NCBI GenBank assembly: GCA_024275615.1
Contig: JAJRYU010000004.1
Span: forward strand, 1-8,188
DNA: 8,188 bases
From: Planctomycetota bacterium
GTDB lineage: Bacteria > Planctomycetota > GCA-002687715 > DRQF01
Direction of reading: 5' to 3'
The notes below the pieces were generated by a model. That model searched no databases, was not told the origin of the DNA, and saw only the letters and a list, made by a program, of their open reading frames with translations. Position 1 is the stretch's first letter, and each line of letters starts with the position of its first letter. Made by a program: the position numbers and the translations under genes. This document shows positions 1 through 6,371 of this stretch, one piece after another.

Positions 1-987
1 ACCCCTGCGGTGGCATGTTTCAATGAGAAGGCGACTATAGCTTTGCAAGAAATGCTGATCCATGGACACCAAGGAACGATCGGGAAGCGTGTATTTGGCG
101 TCGCTCCCGAGACACTTGATGTAACTAAAAATGTAGTCCCAGCGGCCGCAGTTGAGCCCCGTGATGTAATCTTTCAGCTCGTAGAGAATCTCGTCCATTT
201 CAAATGCAGCGAGCAGGGTTTCAATGAGAACCGTGACGCGAATGGTCCCTGATTTCAGGCCAAGGTGACCTTCGGAGAACCGAAAAACGTCGCGCCAAAG
301 TCGCGCTTCAAGATGGCTCTCCAGTTTAGGCAAGTAAAAATAGGGGCCGGTTCCTCTGCTTGTGAGTTCGTGAGCATTGTGGAATAGGAACAGGCCGAAA
401 TCGAAGAGGGAGGCGGACATCGGAGAGCCGCTGGCCAAGGCATGGCCTTCATTGAGATGCCATCCTCGAGGTCGCACACAGAGAGTCGCCGTGTCCTTGC
501 CCAAGCGATATTCTTTTCCTGTCTTTGGATTCCGGTAGTCAATAGTTTTTCTGACAGCGTCGCGAAGGTTTATCTGCCCGTTGATGCAATTGCTCCACGT
601 TGGAGCGTTGGAGTCCTCGAAGTCAGCCATGAAGACGTTGGCACCGGAATTGAGGGCATTGATGATCATCTTGCGATCGACCGGCCCGGTGATTTCCACT
701 CTTCGGTCGACCAAGTCCGCAGGTGGCGGGGCGACGTGCCAGTCACTTTCTCTTATCTGGCTTGTGGCTTCGAGGAAATCCGGTCGCAAGCCGCGGTTCA
801 TCTCTTGACGGCGCAGAGCGCGCTTTTGCAGCAATAGTTTACGGCGCGATCCGAAGTTCTGTTCCAACAGCGCAAGGAATTGGAGCGCATCTTTGCTCAG
901 AATGTCCTGAGACGAATCTGATCGTTCGGCATTGATACGCAAGGCCTCGTCGGTGCGTGTGTGTGTTGACACGGAATCGTGGCGCAT
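1..987 (-). CDS. aceB: Malate synthase A, N-terminal 329 residues (truncated by window edge)
   Basis: This enzyme condenses glyoxylate with acetyl-CoA to give malate, the second step of the glyoxylate shunt. Translation from ATG 987 is open to base 1 and yields 329 residues. E. coli AceB has about 533, so roughly the last 200, including the catalytic Asp region, lie outside the window. Visible family motifs are MADFEDSNAPTW (120-131), LCVRPRGWHL (169-178) with the active-site Arg172, VTVLIETLLAAFEMDEIL (251-268) with the expected Mg ligand Glu256, and GLNCGRWDYIFSYIK (277-291) with the second Mg ligand Asp284. The 28-residue Glu-Asp spacing fits the family. One departure is Tyr274, where the classical signature has His or Asn. 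GGAG lies 6 bases before the ATG. A separate leader of 333 bases divides it from eboE, so it is probably transcribed on its own; isocitrate lyase is not visible here. The A-type assignment is firm. Confidence 0.96.
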   Translation of the reverse strand, partial: MRHDSVSTHTRTDEALRINAERSDSSQDILSKDALQFLALLEQNFGSRRKLLLQKRALRRQEMNRGLRPDFLEATSQIRESDWHVAPPPADLVDRRVEITGPVDRKMIINALNSGANVFMADFEDSNAPTWSNCINGQINLRDAVRKTIDYRNPKTGKEYRLGKDTATLCVRPRGWHLNEGHALASGSPMSASLFDFGLFLFHNAHELTSRGTGPYFYLPKLESHLEARLWRDVFRFSEGHLGLKSGTIRVTVLIETLLAAFEMDEILYELKDYITGLNCGRWDYIFSYIKCLGSDAKYTLPDRSLVSMDQHFLQSYSRLLIETCHRRG

Positions 988-1320
988 GGATCTCTCCAAG
1001 TGTTTCGCAAAGATAGTTTGTTGGTTACGGCAATAGCTGGATGCCCTTGGGCATTCGATGTACGCCAGGAAGCATAGATCGTCGACCTCTCACAACCCAA
1101 GAGAAAACCACTGGATCCAAGGAATGGGTTTTTATTCGTTTTCGAGCCAATTGCGCGTGTGGCACCCTCGAAGAGGAAACCCGTGTATCCAACCGTTGTT
1201 GTGGCAGAGAGTTGCTGCGCGACCGATAGCATCAATTGCCAACAATACGGAAGAGCAACTGTGACGGCACTGGCAACGGCCGCAAGTATGGCGGGTCAAT
1301 TGGCGAGTTGGGAACGAGAG
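988..1320. other. Gene-free leader between eboE and aceB
   Basis: No convincing gene lies in these 333 bases on either strand. The short open frames here have no recognisable protein features and run into the aceB coding sequence. The region presumably carries the aceB promoter on the minus strand, but no clean -35/-10 pair could be picked. The stretch around 1127-1142 is A/T-rich. The one distinct element is the palindrome at 1041-1054. No stem followed by a T-run suited to ending eboE transcription was found. Confidence 0.6.
1041..1054. promoter_or_regulatory. Perfect palindrome, candidate operator upstream of aceB
   Basis: ATGCCC-TT-GGGCAT is a 6-base inverted repeat with a 2-base centre, 53 bases before the aceB start codon. 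The centre is too short to form a hairpin loop without opening base pairs, so a dimeric repressor site is more natural than an RNA structure. Glyoxylate-shunt genes are commonly repressed when acetate is absent, which makes the position plausible. No known regulator consensus was matched, so this is inference from symmetry and location only. Confidence 0.3.
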
Positions 1321-2517
1321 TCAGTCTGACGCGACGTGATCAACAACCCACTGGTACTCGGCGACAATATCGTCTTGCATGTCTTGTTCGTCCGGGGTGC
1401 GATCTCGTCTTTCGGGCATGACACCCCAGGAGTAGGTTTCGATTTCCAGGTGTGAGCAAACTTGTGTTGACAAGACTTCTGAGAGAACAGTTTTGAGGTC
1501 AGCTTGCGTTGTGTTCAAGTGGTCAATTGTTTTACAGAAGATGGGGACGTGGAAGTGTATGCGGGCGGATCGATCTCTCCTGGTTGTGGCGACATCGAGG
1601 TAGTCTGGCAGATCACCAAAGTACTGGGTTTCTCCCGAATCCGTTTGGGCGACAACTTGGTGGAGGTAGCGATCTTCAGCAAAATCACTGAGTTGTCGAA
1701 GTGCGGGATCATTCTCCCAAGGGCGGTCTATTTCCAAGGCTGAGGACAACTGGACCTTGGCGATTTCGATGCCAGCGCCGATGAGCTGGCCGATGGCTTG
1801 TTGCGGATCTTCATATTGGATGGATTGATGGCAGACATCGAAACATGTGCCAATGTGGCGTCGGACTGATTCCTCAAGTTTTGGACGCCCTAAGAGCAAG
1901 TGGTTCTCAAAGAAGTGAATCCACTCATCAATCGTCTCAAACGAACACCCGGGCTCCGGTTCGACAGCGAGGACAATGCGCCGTCCGCATTTGTCTTCAA
2001 GGACGCGCAGGTGCTCCGCTAATTTCAATAGATTTGTGCCCATGAGATGAAAGTCAACGTCGGAAAACGCCTTGAAGGAACCCGGCAGCGTGCTCATGGA
2101 TTGGCATGTGCTCTGGCAGGGCAGGGCAGCTATGAGATTGGCGACATTCTGACTGTAAATGAGGCGGGCGTCCTTGTGCCAATCGGGCAGATAGACCTGT
2201 TCCTTGACTCTGTTGCCGTGGAAATCCCCCATTGGAAAGGCGTTGGCCGTGAGGACTTGACCATCAAATGCGGCGACAGCCTGTTGGAATTCAGCAAAAA
2301 GAGATGGGCTCTTAGAAAACGACGAAGTGGTCTTTTCAGACAACCAAATGCCAAGATCTATTGAGCTGCTCTTTGCCGGGAATTCCTGCAGGAGTCGCTT
2401 TGATAGTGATGGCCAGAACTCAGTGGCGAGTTCGACGAGTTTTTCGGGTGCCTCAATCGGATGCAGATTTGAGCAGTACGTGAGATGGACTGCCTGCTTG
2501 TGGCTCTGGATGATCAT
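1321..2517 (-). CDS. eboE: EboE-like metabolite traffic protein (TIM-barrel, xylose-isomerase-like fold)
   Basis: The 398-residue protein carries the EboE hallmarks: HLTYCSNLHP at 11-20, NAFPMGDFHG at 92-101, EPEPGC at 186-191, CFDVCHQS at 225-232, HFHVPIF at 321-327 and HLEIETYSW at 356-364. The spaced Glu186, Asp227, His230 and Glu360 look like the metal-binding set of a sugar-isomerase-type TIM barrel; this is inferred from the fold. EboE belongs to the Ebo gene cluster, known from cyanobacteria where it is linked to export of the scytonemin precursor, and from other bacteria with unknown products. Its chemical activity is not established. ATG 2517 is chosen because the conserved segment starts 10 residues later; a TTG 60 bases upstream is unlikely. 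There is no Shine-Dalgarno sequence, and the start sits inside the upstream gene, so translation is probably coupled to it. None of EboA, B, C, D or F is in the window. Confidence 0.85.
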   Translation of the reverse strand: MIIQSHKQAVHLTYCSNLHPIEAPEKLVELATEFWPSLSKRLLQEFPAKSSSIDLGIWLSEKTTSSFSKSPSLFAEFQQAVAAFDGQVLTANAFPMGDFHGNRVKEQVYLPDWHKDARLIYSQNVANLIAALPCQSTCQSMSTLPGSFKAFSDVDFHLMGTNLLKLAEHLRVLEDKCGRRIVLAVEPEPGCSFETIDEWIHFFENHLLLGRPKLEESVRRHIGTCFDVCHQSIQYEDPQQAIGQLIGAGIEIAKVQLSSALEIDRPWENDPALRQLSDFAEDRYLHQVVAQTDSGETQYFGDLPDYLDVATTRRDRSARIHFHVPIFCKTIDHLNTTQADLKTVLSEVLSTQVCSHLEIETYSWGVMPERRDRTPDEQDMQDDIVAEYQWVVDHVASD

Positions 2518-4444
2518 GAGCAGAGTATAACGTGGTTTCCTCAGGCTCCACGAGGTCTTCCCATGATGATTTGCCAATAGAAGAACCGATTTCGAGGACC
2601 ATGGACCTTGCGAATGAGTCGGCTAGCTCTTGTCGCGAATGTGTGATCAGAAGAGATCCGCAAATCGGTGAGTGAGCTATTAGTTGTCCAAGACGCGCCT
2701 CCAAGGCAGCACCAACCGCCAAACCGGGATCAATCACAATCTTGCCGAGAGCTGAAACTTCAGACTGTGTGACTCCAGGATTGAAGAGTCTGAGAGCCAG
2801 GGCGATAAACGAGTTGACAGTCGAATCTGGTCTTGTCCTAAAGCTGGGTGTTAAGTCTGCGCCGAACGTCTGTGGTGCTAATTCGCCCAAATGCCTTTGG
2901 AGCAGTGGTAGAATAATTTGATTCAGATGTTTTGCGATGCGGGCCGAAGGTTCTTCTTTCTTGGGCGTGTTGCGTCCCTTGTTGAGCTCCAAAGTGCGCT
3001 CAGTTGCAATCAGTTTTTCCAAAGATTGTTCGACAAGCTCTCTTTCGACTTGAAATCTAACCTTGTCACTAACGGCGCTTTCCACTCGTCGCCCTGATTC
3101 GCTCAATGCCTTGGTCCAATCGGAGAGAATTCCCATGGCCGATTGAGTGAGGCGTACCAGCGGAACTTGAGGGAGATCGCGGTCGCGGATCTCGGCCGCT
3201 TCATGAAGAGGTGATTGCAGTGCCTTGAAGAGCTTCTTGACGGTCACCAGTTCGGAATCCGTATCAACAAAAGGAGATAGGATCTCTTGGAGGTGCCTCT
3301 TGGCGTCTCTCTTGCTCGTCCGGTCGATCAAGATCCTGAGAGACTCGGGATTTAGGTCCTCCCCAGATGCAGCTGTACCGATACGCAAACACAGTTTGCT
3401 CGCCCGGTCTCGTAGTTTTGTTCTTTTGGCGCGGACGGCTTTCGCTTGCTGAGTTGCCAGCATGATACGGTTCATGCGCCTGAGCCACATGGCAATGATC
3501 CCGACGGCCGAAAGGACACCTAAGCCAATGGCGACCTTGGTGAGAAGGGGCTCAGCCAAGATTCCGCCTATGGCAGCAGCACCAGCGGCGATCATCAAGG
3601 AAATAATCACACTCGAGCGTGCAGCGAACCCGAAACCTGCGGTGACAGCAGTGCGGAGTTTCTTAGTCTCCCCCTCGGTCTCCTCGATAAGATTGGCAAT
3701 CTTTTCCAATTCACCAAGAATCGGTGCCGTGGTTGCGCTGAAACAAGCCTGGTCTTGGCTTGTCGTTTTTTTGAGTTCATCGGCGAGCCGAATGCGGCGT
3801 TCCAGGATTCGCTTCTCAATTTCTCTCGTCTGCTCCAAAGCCTGAACCAGACCTTCTATGTCAGGAGGATCGATGGGGTCAATGGCCACCTCAGCACTCG
3901 GTTTTGGCATCAACTCCAATTGTCTTTCCAACGCTTGCCGTTTGCTTCGGACAGACTGCAGATCCTGAGTTGGGGGCGTTTTCTTGGCCGAAGTCGCCGT
4001 TGGCTTGGTCGGCAGAAGAAGATCCCTGAGGTGATTCCCTAGAGCTTGGACGCCCGCTGGCAGAACAAAATCTCTGGTATCGACAATGACGGCTTTGCGG
4101 AATTGAACTTCGCTCAAACCGAAGAGGAACTCGCCCAACGATTGCTCCGCATCTGGTTTGGTGAGGCGTCCGCCAATGCGAACCTGAGCTTTCGAGGTTG
4201 CCAGATCTCTTTCGGCTTGAACTGTTTTTGAGCCGGTGAATACCATCGATACCGTGCCGCTGGTCTTTATAAGACTTGTGCCGTAGAGGACGAACTCAAG
4301 GAACTCGAGGAAGGAAATACGACTGTCTGGCGAGGGGAGACCAATGAGATTACACCGGTGCGGCGGAATTCGCATCACCTGAGTCCCAGATTCGTCGCTG
4401 AGTTTTAGTTCTACGAGTCGGTGTAGAATGACACGCTGGTTCAC
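2453..4444 (-). CDS. YhaN/SMC-like membrane coiled-coil protein with degenerate ATPase motifs
   Basis: The 663-residue protein has the layout of YhaN-type ABC ATPases, with two half-ATPase ends joined by coiled coil and a membrane hairpin. The N-terminal end (about 5-55) runs ILHRLVELKL, then a P-loop region, then FLEFLEFVLYG, the usual order. However, the Walker A position reads GLPSPDSRIS (35-44), lacking the GKS/T. Charged helical segments at about 160-270 and 325-500 flank two hydrophobic spans at about 277-297 and 304-321. At the C-terminal end the signature position (538-553) lacks LSGG, Walker B reads KIVIDPGL (568-575) with Pro where the catalytic acid should be, and the H-loop ITHS (600-603) is kept. 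It is therefore probably an inactive or structural member. The start is GTG 4444 because GGGAG lies 7 bases upstream and the family begins just there; a longer frame to 4609 would overlap queG. Its last 65 bases overlap eboE. Function is unknown. Confidence 0.75.
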   Translation of the reverse strand: MNQRVILHRLVELKLSDESGTQVMRIPPHRCNLIGLPSPDSRISFLEFLEFVLYGTSLIKTSGTVSMVFTGSKTVQAERDLATSKAQVRIGGRLTKPDAEQSLGEFLFGLSEVQFRKAVIVDTRDFVLPAGVQALGNHLRDLLLPTKPTATSAKKTPPTQDLQSVRSKRQALERQLELMPKPSAEVAIDPIDPPDIEGLVQALEQTREIEKRILERRIRLADELKKTTSQDQACFSATTAPILGELEKIANLIEETEGETKKLRTAVTAGFGFAARSSVIISLMIAAGAAAIGGILAEPLLTKVAIGLGVLSAVGIIAMWLRRMNRIMLATQQAKAVRAKRTKLRDRASKLCLRIGTAASGEDLNPESLRILIDRTSKRDAKRHLQEILSPFVDTDSELVTVKKLFKALQSPLHEAAEIRDRDLPQVPLVRLTQSAMGILSDWTKALSESGRRVESAVSDKVRFQVERELVEQSLEKLIATERTLELNKGRNTPKKEEPSARIAKHLNQIILPLLQRHLGELAPQTFGADLTPSFRTRPDSTVNSFIALALRLFNPGVTQSEVSALGKIVIDPGLAVGAALEARLGQLIAHSPICGSLLITHSRQELADSFARSMVLEIGSSIGKSSWEDLVEPEETTLYSAHDHPEPQAGSPSHVLLKSASD

Positions 4445-4451
4445 TTGGCAA

Positions 4452-4456
4452 CTCCC
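4452..4456 (-). promoter_or_regulatory. Ribosome binding site deciding the GTG start of the YhaN-like gene
   Basis: GGGAG on the minus strand lies 7 bases before GTG 4444. It supports this start over upstream ATG codons at 4609 and beyond, none of which has an equally good site and one of which would overlap the start of queG. Confidence 0.6.
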
Positions 4457-4505
4457 TTTGTCGACGCCCGAGGATGATATTTCTCCAGGCCGAATGAGCG
4501 TAAAT

Positions 4506-4522
4506 GGAACATCCGTTGTTCC
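4506..4522. repeat. Inverted repeat, candidate operator
   Basis: GGAACA-TCCGT-TGTTCC has perfect 6-base arms around a 5-base centre. It lies 61 bases upstream of the GTG start of the YhaN-like gene and about 130 bases upstream of queG. The GAAC/GTTC half-sites resemble those seen in some LexA boxes, but the spacing does not match the LexA consensus I know, so no regulator is assigned. Confidence 0.3.
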
Positions 4523-4651
4523 TTCATCGGCGATTGATCCCATGAGCTTGAATAAAAATGCCCCCAGCATGCAGATTCGGACGTTATGATTGGCAAAATA
4601 TTCAATCATGAGGCCACACGTGGATATGAAAACGAGGCAGAGAACGCGGGT

Positions 4652-5779
4652 ATGAAGTCAAATGCTCCCTTGTTGCAGCGAATCTGCCAGTTGGCACAGA
4701 CTGAGGGATTTGAGTTTGCGGGCGCCTTGCCTTTGAACGAACTCGCTGACGATAGAATTGACGCATGGCTCCGTCAGGGTTTCGCCGGTGAAATGGGCTA
4801 CATGGCGCGCTATCGTGATCAACGGTGTGAACCCGCCGAGCATTTCAAACCCTATGAATCCGTCGTCAGTTTTATTTTGCCCTACGATTCGACTCCGCCT
4901 TCGTCTGCGTCCGGGATTGGCAACATCGCGCGCTACGCCTTGGGCGATGACTATCACGAGGTCATCAAGAAGAGGCTCTTTCGGATGATCGACGCCCTCA
5001 AGCAAGAAGACGCCACGATTGAAGCCAAGGCCTGTGTCGATACGGCACCTTTGCTCGAAAAAGTCGCCGCCAGCCGCGCGGGGCTCGGCTGGCAGGGAAA
5101 ACACAGCAACGTCATCCGCGAAGGCAAGGGAAGCTGGTTTTTCTTGGCTGAAGTTTTGATCAATCGCCGCCTAAAAAGTGAAACTCAAAGTTCGGATCGA
5201 TGTGGGGTTTGTGACGATTGCATTCGAGCTTGCCCCACCGGAGCTATCATCGCCCCCTATGTGATCGATAGCCGACTCTGCATTTCCTATCTGACCATAG
5301 AGCTACGTGGGACAATTCCTCGAGAGCTAAGAGCCAAAATCGGCAATCGAATCTTCGGTTGCGACGATTGCCAAGAAGTTTGTCCATGGAATCGACTGGC
5401 GGCACTACCAGCCCTGTCAGAATTCACCCCCCGGGACGGACTTCGCGATCGAACCTTGGAAGATTGGTTGCTCATGGACATCGAGAAGTGGCGGGAGACT
5501 TTTCGACGATCAGCGGTGAAACGAGCCAAATTCGATGGTTTCAAAAGAAACGTCGCTGTGGCGCTTGGCAACCACAAGAGTACTGGCTCCATCGACGCCA
5601 TTCGCCGGGCGTGGCTCACTGAATCGGCTCTCGTGCGTGCTCATTTGATCTGGGCCTTGCGCAAGATTCCCGGCACAAATGCGGAACAGTTACTCGGAGA
5701 ATGCCGAGCGATGGAAAGAGTGCCCGAGGTGCTTGCGGAGTTCTACGGGGACGTCGATTCCCCCCTTGAGGCCAAATAA
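4652..5779 (+). CDS. queG: Epoxyqueuosine reductase
   Basis: QueG reduces epoxyqueuosine to queuosine at the wobble position of tRNAs with GUN anticodons, the final step of queuosine biosynthesis. It uses cobalamin and two [4Fe-4S] clusters in the cytoplasm. The 375-residue product matches the E. coli length (379). CVDTAPLLEK at 128-137 contains the conserved catalytic Asp130, and GLGWQGKHSNVI at 144-155 is typical. Cluster ligands are Cys184, 187, 190 and 194 in CGVCDDCIRACP, followed by Cys210 and Cys237, 240 and 244 in CDDCQEVCPWNR. The C-terminal part (about 290-365) has the HEAT-like helices expected, with VAVALGNHKS and HLIWALRK. ATG 4652 is preferred over the in-frame ATG 4586 because the family begins close to it; no strong Shine-Dalgarno sequence supports either. 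The 3' end overlaps the convergent nucleotidyltransferase gene by 37 bases. It appears to stand alone, without other queuosine genes. Confidence 0.96.
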   Translation: MKSNAPLLQRICQLAQTEGFEFAGALPLNELADDRIDAWLRQGFAGEMGYMARYRDQRCEPAEHFKPYESVVSFILPYDSTPPSSASGIGNIARYALGDDYHEVIKKRLFRMIDALKQEDATIEAKACVDTAPLLEKVAASRAGLGWQGKHSNVIREGKGSWFFLAEVLINRRLKSETQSSDRCGVCDDCIRACPTGAIIAPYVIDSRLCISYLTIELRGTIPRELRAKIGNRIFGCDDCQEVCPWNRLAALPALSEFTPRDGLRDRTLEDWLLMDIEKWRETFRRSAVKRAKFDGFKRNVAVALGNHKSTGSIDAIRRAWLTESALVRAHLIWALRKIPGTNAEQLLGECRAMERVPEVLAEFYGDVDSPLEAK

Positions 5780-6369
5780 CTCCGGGCCTCTGCCAGATCA
5801 TGAGGCGTATCCAAATCCTTCCTTACCCAAGGGTTCCCGACTTCGACATAGGTGGTGTCCTTTTCAAGCCGGACGAGGTCGCGAAGAGTGTCATCTGGAC
5901 CCAACTGCAGGATCGTCCCAGCGAATTCCCGACTGAAAACCAAAGGATGGCCTTGTCTCTTGGCGACGGAGGTCACGTAAATGACGTGATTTGGCTTTAG
6001 GGACATGGCTGCTGCCAAGGCGTCATAGTCGTCCTGAGAGATGAGCGGCAAGTCGACGGGATGCAGCAAATAGTAGTCACTAGGCGGGGCATGCTTGATA
6101 CCAGCAATCAACGATCCGGTTTGCCCTTGCTCCCAGTTTGGATTGAACACACAAGTTAGACCCAGGTCTGCGGCGTGCTGTTCAACTGTGCTCCTGGAAA
6201 AGCCACAGACGACATGAGTCGTCATCTTCAGTGGCGCGAATTGGCACTGTGCGATGCGTTCGAGAGCCGATAGTTTCCCCAAACGAAGGAGTGCCTTGTT
6301 CTCTCCCATGCGGCTGCCTCGGCCAGCGGCGAGTACTATTCTGGCAACGGAGAACGTGTCTTGCGCCAT
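5743..6369 (-). CDS. MobA/MocA-like nucleotidyltransferase
   Basis: The 208-residue protein has the GT-A nucleotidyltransferase fold motifs in order: LAAGRGSRMGENK at 13-25 (nucleotide-binding loop with Arg20 and Lys25), NPNWEQGQTGSL at 76-87, HPVDLPLI at 103-110 with the metal-binding Asp106, GHP at 140-142, and DLDTPHDL at 185-192 near the end. Length and motifs fit the branch that includes molybdenum cofactor cytidylyltransferase MocA. In MocA the metal site usually reads DQP; here it is VDLP, so the substrate may be a different phosphorylated compound. ATG 6369 is chosen because GAGGA lies 6 bases upstream and the fold starts there. The upstream kinase stop codon ends 2 bases before this start, so the two genes form an operon. 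No molybdenum-enzyme or cofactor gene is nearby. A link to envelope sugars is suggested by context only. Confidence 0.85.
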   Translation of the reverse strand: MAQDTFSVARIVLAAGRGSRMGENKALLRLGKLSALERIAQCQFAPLKMTTHVVCGFSRSTVEQHAADLGLTCVFNPNWEQGQTGSLIAGIKHAPPSDYYLLHPVDLPLISQDDYDALAAAMSLKPNHVIYVTSVAKRQGHPLVFSREFAGTILQLGPDDTLRDLVRLEKDTTYVEVGNPWVRKDLDTPHDLAEARSYLASRGESTSP

Positions 6370-6371
6370 GT

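Larger units (their letters stand above)
4445..4651. promoter_or_regulatory. Divergent intergenic region between the YhaN-like gene and queG
   Basis: These 207 bases separate two divergently read genes and should hold both promoters. No confident -35/-10 pair was found. An inverted repeat at 4506-4522 is the clearest structure. Both reading frames remain open through much of the region, which is why naive start calls would make the two genes overlap. Confidence 0.5.

Noticed and set aside
442..837. A 131-codon plus-strand open frame
   Set aside because: It lies wholly antisense to the well-supported aceB coding sequence and shows no recognisable motif.
1094..1136. Terminator-like AACCCA ... 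TGGGTT followed by TTTATT on the plus strand
   Set aside because: The arms are 25 bases apart with only weak internal pairing, and no plus-strand gene ends here, so there is nothing for it to terminate.
897..1235. A 112-codon minus-strand open frame across the aceB start and leader
   Set aside because: It overlaps the N-terminal aceB codons in another frame on the same strand and has no protein-like features.
1321..2517. Reading EboE as an endonuclease IV-type DNA repair enzyme partnering an SMC-like ATPase
   Set aside because: The TIM-barrel fold is shared, but the HLTYCSNLHP, NAFPMGDFHG and HLEIETYSW motifs are those of EboE, and the partner's ATPase motifs are degenerate.
2518..2577. N-terminal extension of EboE to a TTG codon
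   Set aside because: The conserved HLTYC segment normally lies close to the start, and the 20 extra residues have no family support. They would deepen the overlap with the upstream gene.
3462..3845. A 127-codon plus-strand open frame
   Set aside because: It is antisense to the membrane and coiled-coil region of the YhaN-like gene; its composition mirrors the opposite strand and shows no independent domain.
4445..4609. N-terminal extension of the YhaN-like protein to ATG 4609
   Set aside because: It precedes the natural beginning of the ABC head, lacks a Shine-Dalgarno sequence as good as the one for GTG 4444, and would take up the divergent promoter region.
4586..4651. N-terminal extension of QueG to ATG 4586
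   Set aside because: The extra 22 residues have no counterpart in QueG, and ATG 4652 gives the usual family length.
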